Source: Bradyrhizobium sp. Ai1a-2
GTDB lineage: Bacteria; Pseudomonadota; Alphaproteobacteria; Rhizobiales; Xanthobacteraceae
NCBI RefSeq assembly: GCF_000426245.1
Contig: NZ_AUEZ01000023.1
Span: forward strand, 43,993-107,992
Direction: 5' to 3'
Length of the DNA stretch: 64,000 nt
The notes beneath the pieces were generated by a model that saw only the letters and a program-made list of their open reading frames with translations, did no database searches and had not been told where the DNA came from. This document shows, piece by piece, positions 1 to 8,241 of this stretch (the first letter of the stretch is position 1; each line of letters begins with the position of its first letter). Made by a program: the position numbers and the translations under genes.

Positions 1-1972
1 GGTAGCGGCGGCGGATTTCCTGGGCGAGCTCGACGCCGCTCATGCCGGGCATCGCGACGTCGGTGAACACCACGTCGAAGCTGATGTCGCCAGCGAGCGC
101 GTCCAGCGCGCGCGTGGCGTTCTCGACAAGGGTCGCGGCGTAGCCGAGTTCGGCGAGCGCGTCGGCCGTAAACCTGCCGACCTCGATATTGTCCTCGACC
201 ACCAGCACCGACATGCCGCTGCCGTCGACCGGCGGCGCATCCGCGGCCGCGAATTGCAATGTCGGACCTGTGGCTACGGTGCGAGGCAGATAGAGCGTGA
301 AGGTAGAGCCCCTGCCGACCTCGCTGACGACAACGATCTCGCCGCCGGACTGCTTGGCGAATCCGAATACCTGCGACAGCCCGAGCCCGGTGCCGTGACC
401 GACCTGCTTGGTGGTGAAGAACGGCTCGAAGATGCGCCCGAGCTGATCCTGCGGAATGCCGATGCCGGTGTCCCCAACGGCTACCGCGACATAGCCTTGC
501 GGCGCCGGTGGATGGCTGTCGACAACGGGCAGCTCGGCGGCGCGACGCACCGCGATCGTCAGCCGGCCGGCGCCGTCCATGGCGTCGCGCGCATTGACGG
601 CCATGTTGATGATCGCCGTCTCGAACTGGCCCGCGTCGGCGTTGATGAAGCAGGCTTCATCCGGAAGCCTGGTGACGATCTCGATCCGTGGCCCGACCAG
701 CGTTCCGATCATCTCGCTCAGCACCTGCACGCTCTGGCCGACGTCGAACAGCTCGGGCTTCAGCGTCTGCCGTCGCGCAAAGGCGAGCAGTTGGCCGGTC
801 AGTTTCGAGGCCCGGTTGACCGTCTCTGAAATCGCATCGATGTAGCGCAGCCGCCGCTGCTCCGGCAGGTTCGGCCGCCGCAGCATGTCGATGGAGGCGC
901 GGATCACGGTGAGCAAGTTGTTGAAGTCGTGCGCGACGCCGCCGGTGAGCTGGCCCAGCGCCTCTAGACGCTGCCCATGCTTCAGCGCTTCCTCGGCCTC
1001 CCGCCGTCTTTCGGCCTCCTCTTGCAGGCGTCGCGTCCGCCGCAGCGCCAGAGCGAGCAGGAGGAACAACAGCGCGGTGGCCGGCACGCCGAAGATCAGG
1101 TGCTGGCCCATGGTCGCGAGCCAGCGCGCGCGGATCGCCGAAGTCTCGAGCCCCGCACTGACATAGATCGGATATTCGGCAAGCTGCCGATAGCCGAGCC
1201 GGCGTTCGATGCCATCGGCCGGTGATGTGACGGTGATCAGACCGCCATCGGAAATCGCGGCAAGCTTCTGTGCGACCGGACCATCAGGGTCGAGGCGGAA
1301 TTCGCGGTCGGCCTTCGGATAGCCGGCCAGCATCGCGCCGTCGGTGCGGCCGAGCGCGAAGAAGCTGCCGGGCTCGCGGCCGATCCGCGCGTAGAAATTC
1401 TCGAAATACTCGGGCAGAACCGATGCCTGGATCACGCCGGCAAAGTCGCCTTCCTCGGTCGTCCGACGGCGGCTGACGCCGAAGAATGGTGCTCCCCGAT
1501 AGGGCGGCCGCGGCGTCAGCACTTCGCCGATATAGGTGCCGACGTCGCCGGCGGCATGTGCCTTGAAGTACGATCGGTCGGAGAAATCGATGTCGGGTGC
1601 CGGGGCCACCAGGCTGTTGACCAGAGCGTGGCCCCTGGTGTCGAAGACCCAGGCCGATTTCACCTGAGGCAGCGATGCCGTGAGCTGTTTCAGCCGCTGG
1701 TGCAGGTTGTCTTCGCGCGAACGGATATCGTCATCGGGAAGGCTGCGGATGATTTCGGCGATCTCCGACAGGCTGCGGTCGATGGTCTCGAATACTTTCA
1801 GCGCGTGCTCATGCGCGACATCGAGCGTGCGCTCGATTTCGCGGTCGGCAGCCTGGTTGATTGAATTCCAGGAGATCACCGAAGCAAAAACGAAGAGCGC
1901 CAGCGGAAGGGCCAGGGAAGCGGCCATCATCCATTGCAGCAACTTCAGCGAATGGCGTTGTGCGGTCTGCAC
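1..1972 (-). CDS. Hybrid sensor histidine kinase/response regulator (3' end cut by window edge)
   Basis: A membrane sensor kinase that should autophosphorylate on His and pass the phosphate to its own receiver domain. Translating the minus strand from a GTG at 1972 (GGAG 5 bases upstream; an in-frame stop lies a little further up) gives a first membrane segment at about residues 13-35, an extracytoplasmic sensor region, and a second membrane segment near 285-300. A HisKA H-box GGVAHDFNNLL follows at about 340, then a HATPase domain with GDTGIGIP and GTGLGLS. A receiver domain starts near residue 584 and contains FDVVFTDVAMPGMSG with its Asp. The frame is open to the left edge, so the C-terminus is missing. 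The ligand is unknown; no adjacent output regulator is visible here. Confidence 0.88.
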   Translation of the reverse strand, partial: MQTAQRHSLKLLQWMMAASLALPLALFVFASVISWNSINQAADREIERTLDVAHEHALKVFETIDRSLSEIAEIIRSLPDDDIRSREDNLHQRLKQLTASLPQVKSAWVFDTRGHALVNSLVAPAPDIDFSDRSYFKAHAAGDVGTYIGEVLTPRPPYRGAPFFGVSRRRTTEEGDFAGVIQASVLPEYFENFYARIGREPGSFFALGRTDGAMLAGYPKADREFRLDPDGPVAQKLAAISDGGLITVTSPADGIERRLGYRQLAEYPIYVSAGLETSAIRARWLATMGQHLIFGVPATALLFLLLALALRRTRRLQEEAERRREAEEALKHGQRLEALGQLTGGVAHDFNNLLTVIRASIDMLRRPNLPEQRRLRYIDAISETVNRASKLTGQLLAFARRQTLKPELFDVGQSVQVLSEMIGTLVGPRIEIVTRLPDEACFINADAGQFETAIINMAVNARDAMDGAGRLTIAVRRAAELPVVDSHPPAPQGYVAVAVGDTGIGIPQDQLGRIFEPFFTTKQVGHGTGLGLSQVFGFAKQSGGEIVVVSEVGRGSTFTLYLPRTVATGPTLQFAAADAPPVDGSGMSVLVVEDNIEVGRFTADALAELGYAATLVENATRALDALAGDISFDVVFTDVAMPGMSGVELAQEIRRRY

Positions 1973-2199
1973 GGGCACTCCGGTTCGGTCGCAACTTTAA
2001 CGCAAAATTCGGCTCGGGAGAAAGGGGAGCGCGCCCCGGTTTCCGGGCCGCCGTCGCCGGCCAGTTCCGCCCCTCGCACCGTAAGGTATCGTGCATTATG
2101 GAAAGCGGCAGCGTGCTTCGGAAAGATAAGGATCAGCCGGCCGGGCACACTGGCGTGCGACGCGCCGGACCCGGGCCGAGCTAGAAATGGAGATCGTAC

Positions 2200-2673
2200 A
2201 TGGCTGAGAGCCGTCCCCCCTTTCCACCTTTCACCCATGAGACCGCCGTGCAGAAAGTGCGAGGCGCGGAAGACGGCTGGAATTCCTGTAATCCGGAAAA
2301 GGTGTCACTCGCCTACAGCCCGGACAGCTACTGGCGAAACCGGTCTGAATTCATCAACGGCCGCGCCGAGATCGTCGCCTTTCTCACGCGGAAATGGGTA
2401 AAGGAGCTGGACTACCGCCTGATCAAGGAGCTTTGGGCGTTCACCGACAATCGGATCGCCGTACGCTTCGCCTATGAGTGGCACGACGATTCCGGAAACT
2501 GGTTTCGCTCCTACGGCAACGAGAACTGGGAATTTGCCCCGAACGGGCTGATGCAAAAACGGTTCGCCTGCATCAACGATCTTCCCATCAAGGAATCCGA
2601 ACGGAAATACCATTGGGACCGTTCAGGACCTCGTCCCGCCGATCACAAGGGGCTTTCCGACCTCGGGCTTTGA
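2200..2673 (+). CDS. DUF1348 / NTF2-like superfamily protein
   Basis: A 157-residue soluble protein of the DUF1348 family, which adopts the NTF2/SnoaL-like cone fold. Family-typical stretches are visible: the N-terminal PPFPPFTHETAVQKVR, then KVSLAYSPDSYWRNR, the WVKELDYRLIKELW block, and RFAYEWHDDSGNWFRSYGNE. The length fits the family. Its reaction is unknown; NTF2-like proteins usually bind small hydrophobic or aromatic ligands. It stands alone between the divergent sensor kinase and a degraded hydrolase segment. The ATG at 2200 follows a purine-rich GGAGATCGTAC. Confidence 0.85.
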   Translation: MAESRPPFPPFTHETAVQKVRGAEDGWNSCNPEKVSLAYSPDSYWRNRSEFINGRAEIVAFLTRKWVKELDYRLIKELWAFTDNRIAVRFAYEWHDDSGNWFRSYGNENWEFAPNGLMQKRFACINDLPIKESERKYHWDRSGPRPADHKGLSDLGL

Positions 2674-2739
2674 CGGTCCCTGTTCGGAGAGGAACTGCGG
2701 TCAAGTGGCGGCTTTCACCCTGGAGAAGCGATCACGATC

Positions 2740-2830
2740 ATGGACGACGTGACGACCAAGGATGGTGTCGAGATATCTTCTACACGGACCGGGAGTGGCA
2801 ACACACGATCCATGGCGCGCGTCGATGATC
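2740..2830 (+). pseudogene. Remnant of an alpha/beta-hydrolase (chloroperoxidase/arylesterase-like) 5' end
   Basis: The ATG at 2740 opens with MDDVTTKDGVEI, which resembles the start of non-heme chloroperoxidase-type alpha/beta hydrolases (VTTKDG then IFYKDWG). Straight after this the frame breaks: the next recognisable piece, IFYTDRE, is in another frame. No oxyanion, nucleophile-elbow or His motif follows before stops. The rest of 2674-3051 (378 bases) shows no supported gene. I read this as a decayed gene end; the homology is from memory of the family and the stretch is short. Confidence 0.4.
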
Positions 2831-3051
2831 TGTCGGCGCGCCAGAGTGCCTATTGGTTAGGCATTGCAAGAGCGGATCCTCGGGAGTTTGTCCGTGGTTC
2901 GTTACGGCCGTCGGTCGGTTGCTTACAACCGCAACTGTTCTCCCGAACGATTGAAATCACGCTGTAGCAAGCCGAGCCGATTCTGGCCGCTCCATATCGG
3001 AAGGAGGTCAGCCGATGACACCAATGGCAATCCAAGCTCGGGAGTGCAATC

Positions 3052-3327
3052 ATGCGTGAGATAATCGGAGCAGTGATCCTGGCGGCTTTGTTCGCTGGTC
3101 GCGCGGCCACGGCCGAAACGGTGGGAATGGCGAAACCATCGTCCGCCGCCGTCTCGTCGGGCTTGTCCGATACCTCATCACGGACAGGTCTGCCGTGGCC
3201 TGCGCCGGTCGGCCATCGTCAGCCCCACGCGAAGGACCTGCCGTCGCAGAATACGAACGAGCTCGAGCAGATCAGCGAAGAGGATCGTGCTGTCGACCGC
3301 AGGCTCACGATCTGCCACGGCTGTTGA
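3052..3327 (+). CDS. Small secreted protein, PWPAPVGHRQP type
   Basis: A 91-residue protein with a short signal peptide (MREIIGAVILAALFAGRAATA, likely cut near residue 21), a low-complexity Ser-rich middle, and a conserved-looking tail: LPWPAPVGHRQPHAKDLP followed by DRRLTICHGC. That tail is shared by many small exported proteins of unknown function in Bradyrhizobium. Only two Cys are present, in the final CHGC. The ATG at 3052 is preceded by a weak purine stretch. A 12-bp perfect hairpin lies 22 bases after the stop. The function is unknown. Confidence 0.7.
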   Translation: MREIIGAVILAALFAGRAATAETVGMAKPSSAAVSSGLSDTSSRTGLPWPAPVGHRQPHAKDLPSQNTNELEQISEEDRAVDRRLTICHGC

Positions 3328-3348
3328 GTTTCGTGTATCGCATTCGTG

Positions 3349-3383
3349 GTCCCGTGCGTCGTGGCCGGCGTGACGCACGGGAC
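3349..3383 (+). terminator. Strong hairpin after the small secreted gene
   Basis: A perfect 12-bp stem, GTCCCGTGCGTC paired with GACGCACGGGAC, with an 11-base loop, 22 bases after the stop at 3327. The T-run is weak, so it may be a terminator only with help, or a transcript-stabilising hairpin. Confidence 0.5.
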
Positions 3384-3519
3384 AACGTTTCGAATGTAAC
3401 TCATCTCCGATTCGCTGAAACGATCCTGTAGCTCTGCAACGTCATTGAAGCTGGCAACCACAACAATCCCATCCCGCCACAATGTCCTTCCGTCTGCCCG
3501 CAGATCGCGGATAAATCAT

Positions 3520-3533
3520 ATGACATGCGTCAT
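3520..3533. promoter_or_regulatory. Inverted repeat upstream of the broken LysR gene
   Basis: ATGAC-ATGC-GTCAT is a perfect 5-4-5 inverted repeat in an AT-richer stretch about 57 bases before the LysR start. Its place suits an autoregulatory operator, but no LysR binding data can be read from sequence alone. Confidence 0.35.
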
Positions 3534-3589
3534 TTCGGCTCGGCCGACGCGACAAGATCCGAATTTGGTGTGATTAAGAGGCGCGCCGA

Positions 3590-4475
3590 ATGGATCTCAA
3601 CTCCCTTCAAACCTTTGTCTCTGTGGTTCGGGCTGGCGGATTTGCCGCAGCAGCACGTCAGACCAATACACCGCGCTCGTCCGTCAGTCTGCGCATCCGA
3701 ACCTTGGAGAGGACGCTCGGCGTCCGTCTCTTCAAGCGCTCGACCCGCGCTTTTTCGCTCACCACAGAAGGCGCCGAACTGTACGGCCGCTCGGCGGACG
3801 CACTGGCCTCCCTCACCGGCGCGCTCGCCGGCCTGGGCAAGGCAGGCACCTCCTATGTCGGTGGAATCCGTCTGACGGCGCCGGCGGACTTTCCGCCCGG
3901 TAATCATCGCCGGCGCTGTTTCCGAATTCCGCGAAGCGCACCCCGGTGTGCGGTTCGAGGTGCTGCTCACGAACGACGTGCTCGACCTCATCTCGGAAAA
4001 CATCGATGTTGCCCTTCGCATTGGCGCTTCCAACCCGCAGGAAGCACTTGTCAGGGGTGTTCTCGACATGGAGTTCGGCCTCTATGCCAGCGCCGAATAT
4101 CTGCGCAGGAACGGCGAGCCAGCCAGCATACACGCGGTGAGCACGCTGATCGGGCCCGATCGGCCCGAGCTTCGCCGCCTGCTGTGCCGCGCTCTCAAGA
4201 ACGGGATTGAGTTCCCACAGTTTCAGGTCGCGGTGGACAGCTTCGCGTTGGCGCGCGAATTCGTCTTGCTGCACCAGGGCGTCGGGCTGTTGCCGCAATC
4301 GCTGTGCCGAGCTGAACTTGCGTCGCAAGCCGTCGTGCCCGTGCTGCCGAACCTGTTCTCGGGATCGATCCGGCTGCACCTCACCTTTCCCTCGCGCGCC
4401 GACCTCAATCCCAAGGTCAACGCGTTTGCGCAAATACTGGCGCGCCATCTGGAGGCTGCGGCGGCCGGACAGTGA
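3590..4475 (+). pseudogene. LysR-family transcriptional regulator, frameshifted
   Basis: The N-terminal 103 or so residues are a standard LysR helix-turn-helix and linker (MDLNSLQTFVSVVRAGGFAA, then TLGVRLFKRSTRAFSLTTEG). At about 3895-3901, after DFPP, the frame is lost. Reading on one frame over restores VIIAGAVSEFREAHPGVRFE and the whole substrate-binding domain to the stop at 4475. The two parts add up to about 295 residues, the normal LysR length, so one base appears to be missing in a CCGCCCGG tract. It is a recent mutation or a sequencing error. It sits directly upstream of the cupin gene, which it may once have controlled. Confidence 0.8.
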
Positions 4476-4589
4476 CGCGCTCGATCGGCCAGTATCCTGG
4501 CCGCTCTGTCCGGATAGGTGAGGCTACTTAAGGAGAAACGCGGCCGCCATATGCATTTTCGTAGACAGCAACCTTACTCTGGAGCGAAC

Positions 4590-5024
4590 ATGCAAGCCGA
4601 CATCACCACAGAATTCGAAACGACCGAATTTGCCGGGATCCGCGCCAGGATCATCAATCCCTATCCGAGCCCCTTCACGATCCTCGACATGACGATCAAG
4701 CCCGGCGCAGGCGCGCCCGCGCACATCTCCGCCACCGAAGACAAGCTCTTCATCGTGATCGAGGGTCAATTGAAGTACCTCATCGGCGACCGCACCGCCG
4801 TGGCGGGCCCGGGCGCGCGGGTCCAGGTCCCGAGGGGGACGGTGCACGGCTTCACCAATGTCGGAGATGCCGACGCTCGACATATCCTGGTGTCCACGCC
4901 GCGCCGCCATGAAGAGTTCTTCCGCGACCTGCAAGACATTCCCGATCCCCGGGAGGAGCATATGGACCGCTTGCCCGGCATTGCTGCGCGTCACGACCAG
5001 GCGATCGTCGGGCCTCTTCCTTAA
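4590..5024 (+). CDS. Cupin-domain protein
   Basis: A 144-residue single-domain cupin. Cupin motif 1 is visible around residues 35-60 (PAHISATEDKLFIVIEG, with His and Glu in ligand positions) and motif 2 around 75-85 (PRGTVHGFTN, with the third His). Such proteins bind one metal ion and act as small dioxygenases, isomerases or sensors; the substrate cannot be told. The ATG at 4590 was chosen over an upstream ATG at 4518 because GGAG lies 5 bases before it and the extra 24 residues (charged, no cupin match) look spurious. It follows the broken LysR gene by about 115 bases. Confidence 0.8.
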   Translation: MQADITTEFETTEFAGIRARIINPYPSPFTILDMTIKPGAGAPAHISATEDKLFIVIEGQLKYLIGDRTAVAGPGARVQVPRGTVHGFTNVGDADARHILVSTPRRHEEFFRDLQDIPDPREEHMDRLPGIAARHDQAIVGPLP

Positions 5025-5387
5025 GTTCTGTACAGCTGGCGTGCGCCCGATGCCGCGGGTGCACGCCGGCGACGACTGAAGGTGAACCGCTTCACAGGAA
5101 TGTCGGGCGGAGGATGGTATTCATTGGGGGTTGCAGGACAATGAACGTCAGCGACGCTTACGCGTCGTTGCGATCGTTGCGGCTGCGACGCCGCTAGATC
5201 ACGATCCGATTGGATAGAATCGGATCACGATCTCATTTCGTCGTTTGAGCATGATCTTCCTGCGCAAACGCTGCACGTTTGTCGCGAGGGAAAACCGGTT
5301 TCCACTTTTCCGGATCATGCTCCAGCAGATTTCCAGTGCCCGTCTCGTGTTGCCGTGTCGTACGGCGGTTTTTTGAAGGAGCACGCC
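5025..5387. other. Intergenic spacer with a dispersed palindromic repeat
   Basis: 363 bases with no supported gene. An 18-codon open frame at 5141 is too short and featureless to call. The right half is occupied by a dispersed repeat (see next entry), and AAGGAG at 5376-5381 serves the haloperoxidase gene. Confidence 0.6.
5244..5322 (-). repeat. Dispersed intergenic repeat, family A
   Basis: A near-identical copy, in opposite orientation, of the element at 20924-21000. Both carry TCGCGAGGGAAAACCGG and CCACTTTTCCGGATCATGC. Shorter relatives lie at 40341-40388 and 48855-48880. The ends are inverted (GAGCATGATC against GATCATGCTC), so the RNA could fold on itself. Confidence 0.8.
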
Positions 5388-6638
5388 ATGAAATCTTCCT
5401 CGGTCATTTCCCAAATGCTGTTGGCAACTGCCATGATTGCAGGCCTCGCCGAAGCGGCGCGAGCCGATGTGATCATGGACTGGAATGCAAAGGCTGATGC
5501 GATCGCGGTGGAAAAGCAAATCCTGCCGGCCGGTCAAAGCCGCGCGCTGTCGATGATGCATGTCGCGATGTTCGAGGCGGTGAACGCCATTGACCACAGA
5601 TATGCGCCGTACAAATTCACGCTCAGCGCCGATCGCTCGACTTCGAAGGAAGCTGCCGCCGCGACAGCCGCGCATGATGTACTGGTCTCGATTTATGTCG
5701 ATCGGAAATCCGATCTCGATTCCGCATTGTCGGCGTCGCTCTCGGCTGTTGCCGATACCGATGCGAAGTCGGCGGGCATCGATCTCGGGAGGAAGGCGGC
5801 CGCCGCCATCATTGCGCTCCGTGCAAATGATGGAAGCGCGGCACAGGAGAGCTATCGCCCCTATACCAGGCCCGGTGTCTACGTTCCGACTTCGGTGCCT
5901 GTGTTCAGCACCACGGGCGCGACCACCCCGTGGGTCATGACGACGGGCTCGCAATTCCGGCCCGATCCGCCGCCCGCGCTCGATTCCGAGACCTGGACGC
6001 GGGATCTCAATGAAATTCGCGAAGTCGGCGCACGCAACAGCACCACGCGCACGGCAGAGCAAACGACGATGGGCCGCTTCTGGTTCGTGGTTGGCGCTCG
6101 TACCTACAATCCCATCGTCAAGCAGGCCGCGATCGCGAAGGGCATGGACATTGTCGACTGCGCCCGGCTCTTCGCGCTTACTTCGATGGCGGGCAATGAC
6201 GCGATCGTCGCGGTCTTCGATGCCAAGTATCGCTACAATTTTTGGCGGCCTGTCACGGCGATACGCAACGCCGACATCACCGGAAATTCGGCAACGCCAC
6301 GCGATGCGTCATGGTTGCCGTTGGGCGAAACCCCGATGCATCCGGAATATCCGTGTGCGCACTGCATTACGTCCGCTGCGGTCGGGGCCGTTCTGCAAAG
6401 CGTCGTCGGAGACGAGTTTGGGGAGTTCTCGCTCACCAGCCCGACCGCCCCCGGCGTGACGCGCAAATGGACGCGGATCCAGGATTACAGTGACGAGGTG
6501 GCCAACGCACGCATCTACGCCGGTTTTCACTATCGATTTTCTACCGAAGTTGGAAAACAGATGGGCAGGAAGATCGGCGAGTTGACCATGGCGACCCAGC
6601 TTCGCGGTGTGGAAGCCAGGGCAGATCCAAAGCCTTGA
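5388..6638 (+). CDS. Vanadium-dependent haloperoxidase-like PAP2 protein, exported
   Basis: A 416-residue exported protein of the PAP2/vanadium haloperoxidase superfamily. It has a signal peptide over residues 1-28 (ending AEAARA). The three-part active-site signature is present: KYRYNFWRPVTAIR (Lys, Arg), HPEYPCAHCITSAA (PCAH replacing the classic PSGH but keeping the His), and ARIYAGFHYRFS (Arg and the vanadate- or phosphate-ligating His). The family either oxidises halides with peroxide or dephosphorylates lipids; which one applies is not decidable here. The ATG at 5388 has AAGGAG 6 bases upstream. It stands as a single gene. Confidence 0.85.
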   Translation: MKSSSVISQMLLATAMIAGLAEAARADVIMDWNAKADAIAVEKQILPAGQSRALSMMHVAMFEAVNAIDHRYAPYKFTLSADRSTSKEAAAATAAHDVLVSIYVDRKSDLDSALSASLSAVADTDAKSAGIDLGRKAAAAIIALRANDGSAAQESYRPYTRPGVYVPTSVPVFSTTGATTPWVMTTGSQFRPDPPPALDSETWTRDLNEIREVGARNSTTRTAEQTTMGRFWFVVGARTYNPIVKQAAIAKGMDIVDCARLFALTSMAGNDAIVAVFDAKYRYNFWRPVTAIRNADITGNSATPRDASWLPLGETPMHPEYPCAHCITSAAVGAVLQSVVGDEFGEFSLTSPTAPGVTRKWTRIQDYSDEVANARIYAGFHYRFSTEVGKQMGRKIGELTMATQLRGVEARADPKP

Positions 6639-6648
6639 CGCCTTGGCG

Positions 6649-6684
6649 TTCGGCGGCGGCCGGCTCTCACGGTCGACCGCCGAA
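6649..6684 (+). terminator. Hairpin after the haloperoxidase gene
   Basis: TTCGGCGG pairs with CCGCCGAA across a 20-base GC-rich loop, 10 bases after the stop at 6638. No clear T-run follows. A possible terminator. Confidence 0.35.
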
Positions 6685-6807
6685 TGCTTACACCATTTCC
6701 GGTGATGCTAGTCCGGCTTGCCATCGCAAAGTTATACAACTAAGGTACTAACATACGGGGCAGCAGAGAGGCGCCGCTGTATTTAAGCATTTGACGGAGG
6801 CTTCGCT

Positions 6808-7176
6808 ATGGGCGGTATCTTCCGAGACTCTAATCTTCAAGACAAAGTTGCTGATTTTTCATACCAGAACGACGCTCTCGCGGAGATGATCGTCGAAGCG
6901 TGGATCGACCCTACTTTCGAAACGCAAGTGACAACGAGACTGGCAAACGGTACCTCGCCGAATGCCAAGGCTGAGCTTGAGGCGCGCGGCTTTTATTTTT
7001 CAAATCCCGTCGTGGTCACGGAAACCGAATACAATGATGGTTTTCACTTGACGGATCCCCAAACCGGAATCGTTTTTGTGATCCCGGACCGATCACGTAT
7101 TGGGACGCCTCCGAAGCACCAGTCCCTCTTGGACACGGCCCGCTTGCTGATGGCCATTACGCCGAACGGAATCTAG
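6808..7176 (+). CDS. Nitrile-hydratase-leader-like small protein; possible RiPP precursor
   Basis: A 122-residue protein. Residues 22-62 (NDALAEMIVEAWIDPTFE and on to ELEARG) resemble the nitrile hydratase alpha-subunit fold reused as a leader in NHLP-type peptide precursors. Residues 66-95 (NPVVVTETEY ... GIVFVIPDRS) match the strand pattern that ends such leaders. The remaining 27 or so residues (RIGTPPKHQSLLDTARL and on to TPNGI) would be a core. It lacks the Cys-x-x-Cys-Ser-Cys metal site of a real nitrile hydratase and has no Cys at all, so it is not an enzyme subunit. ACGGAGG precedes the ATG and the upstream region is AT-rich. No YcaO or radical-SAM gene is adjacent, so precursor status is an inference. 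Confidence 0.5.
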   Translation: MGGIFRDSNLQDKVADFSYQNDALAEMIVEAWIDPTFETQVTTRLANGTSPNAKAELEARGFYFSNPVVVTETEYNDGFHLTDPQTGIVFVIPDRSRIGTPPKHQSLLDTARLLMAITPNGI

Positions 7177-7273
7177 CGCGGTCGAGACTGGGCCTGAGTT
7201 GTGTTTTTAGCGGGGTTCGCGCGGATCGTGCGAGGTGCGATCGCGTGCGGCCGCTCGGATATGGAGGTGTGGA

Positions 7274-8131
7274 ATGGCGCCCCTGGTCACGGAGTGGGTC
7301 AACGTTAACGACAAGACTTCGATCATCGCCCGCGAGTCGGGAGAGGTGTGGTTTCATTCCCCGCGCGGCGCAAAGGAATACACAGATCCATTTGCGATTC
7401 CGATGACGGGCGTAGGTGCCAGGGGCAGCACGATCGGGCTGCTCGACGGCGCCATCAATCTCGGATTTGCCAGAATTGAGGGGCGCCTCGCCAGCCCGGC
7501 GCCGACGCTCGTCGGCTACATCGTCGCCATCGTGGGCGCCTACCACACATCTGTCCATACGCCGCGGAATCTCCAGCGCGCCGCAAGGCGATTCAACGAA
7601 TTGGGGAGGCCGGAAGTTGCGGCTTATCTTGAAGAGCGCGCGCGCGAGGAGACCGGTCACGACCGGCTTGCGCTCAAGGATCTTCACGCGCTGGGCCTGC
7701 CTGCCGAGCGATTGGTCGCCAACTTCATCCCCGAGGGCATCAAGCCGCTCTGCGAGCGCTTCGATGAGCTTTGCGTCCAGGATTACCCGATCGGCTGCAT
7801 CGGCTATTCCTATTGTCTGGAGCGCATCGCCGCGCTCAAGCAGAAGGCCGATATCGAGAGGGTGCAGGCACTATGCCCTGATGGCGTCGATGCGACTCGC
7901 TTTCTCCGAAGTCACAGTTGCCTTGGGAGCGAGGTCGCTCATGTGGAAGAGACGATCGAGTTTGTCGCCTCGCTTCCCCCGAGCGACCGCATCAGCGTCG
8001 TCCAGGAGACGTATGAATCGGCTTTGATCATGGCCGAGGGATATAATCACGAGCTGCTAAAATCCGAGGCGGAGATGCTCGACGAGCTGCAGCAGGCGGT
8101 CGGAGAGGCACTTCCGTATCGTCTCAGTTAG
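7274..8131 (+). CDS. Heme-oxygenase-fold (iron-containing redox enzyme-like) protein
   Basis: A 285-residue all-helical protein that looks like the TenA/PqqC/heme-oxygenase-like diiron oxidase superfamily. Candidate metal ligands are Glu125/Glu126 and His129 in EERAREETGHDRL, His91 and His95 in AYHTSVH, and His223 with Glu225/226 in EVAHVEETIEF. The order of acidic and His residues fits that superfamily, but exact assignment needs a structure model. GGAGG lies 7 bases before the ATG at 7274. It begins 97 bases after the nitrile-hydratase-leader-like gene on the same strand, so it may act on that protein or on a small substrate. This is a fold-level call. Confidence 0.55.
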   Translation: MAPLVTEWVNVNDKTSIIARESGEVWFHSPRGAKEYTDPFAIPMTGVGARGSTIGLLDGAINLGFARIEGRLASPAPTLVGYIVAIVGAYHTSVHTPRNLQRAARRFNELGRPEVAAYLEERAREETGHDRLALKDLHALGLPAERLVANFIPEGIKPLCERFDELCVQDYPIGCIGYSYCLERIAALKQKADIERVQALCPDGVDATRFLRSHSCLGSEVAHVEETIEFVASLPPSDRISVVQETYESALIMAEGYNHELLKSEAEMLDELQQAVGEALPYRLS

Positions 8132-8241
8132 GGCCTTCGTAAAGTATGAGGCGCGTTGCTCGGCCCTCGGCGTGATCGGAACGGCGTGACAGTCGTCGCA
8201 GTCTGGCGCGCGTCGAGGTACAAGGAACGAGGGCCTCTGCA

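Noticed and set aside
254..829. 191-codon plus-strand open frame near the left edge
   Set aside because: It lies opposite the HATPase and HisKA parts of the hybrid kinase and has no features of its own.
3219..3482. 87-codon minus-strand open frame overlapping the small secreted gene
   Set aside because: No ribosome site or domain; it crosses a hairpin and overlaps a gene with a convincing signal peptide.
5141..5197. 18-codon frame after AGGACA in the spacer before the haloperoxidase gene
   Set aside because: Too short, Arg/Leu-rich and lying in a repeat-like CGTCGTTGCG stretch.
6808..7176. Calling this gene a nitrile hydratase alpha subunit
   Set aside because: The metal-binding Cys cluster and most of the catalytic domain are missing, and no beta subunit is adjacent.
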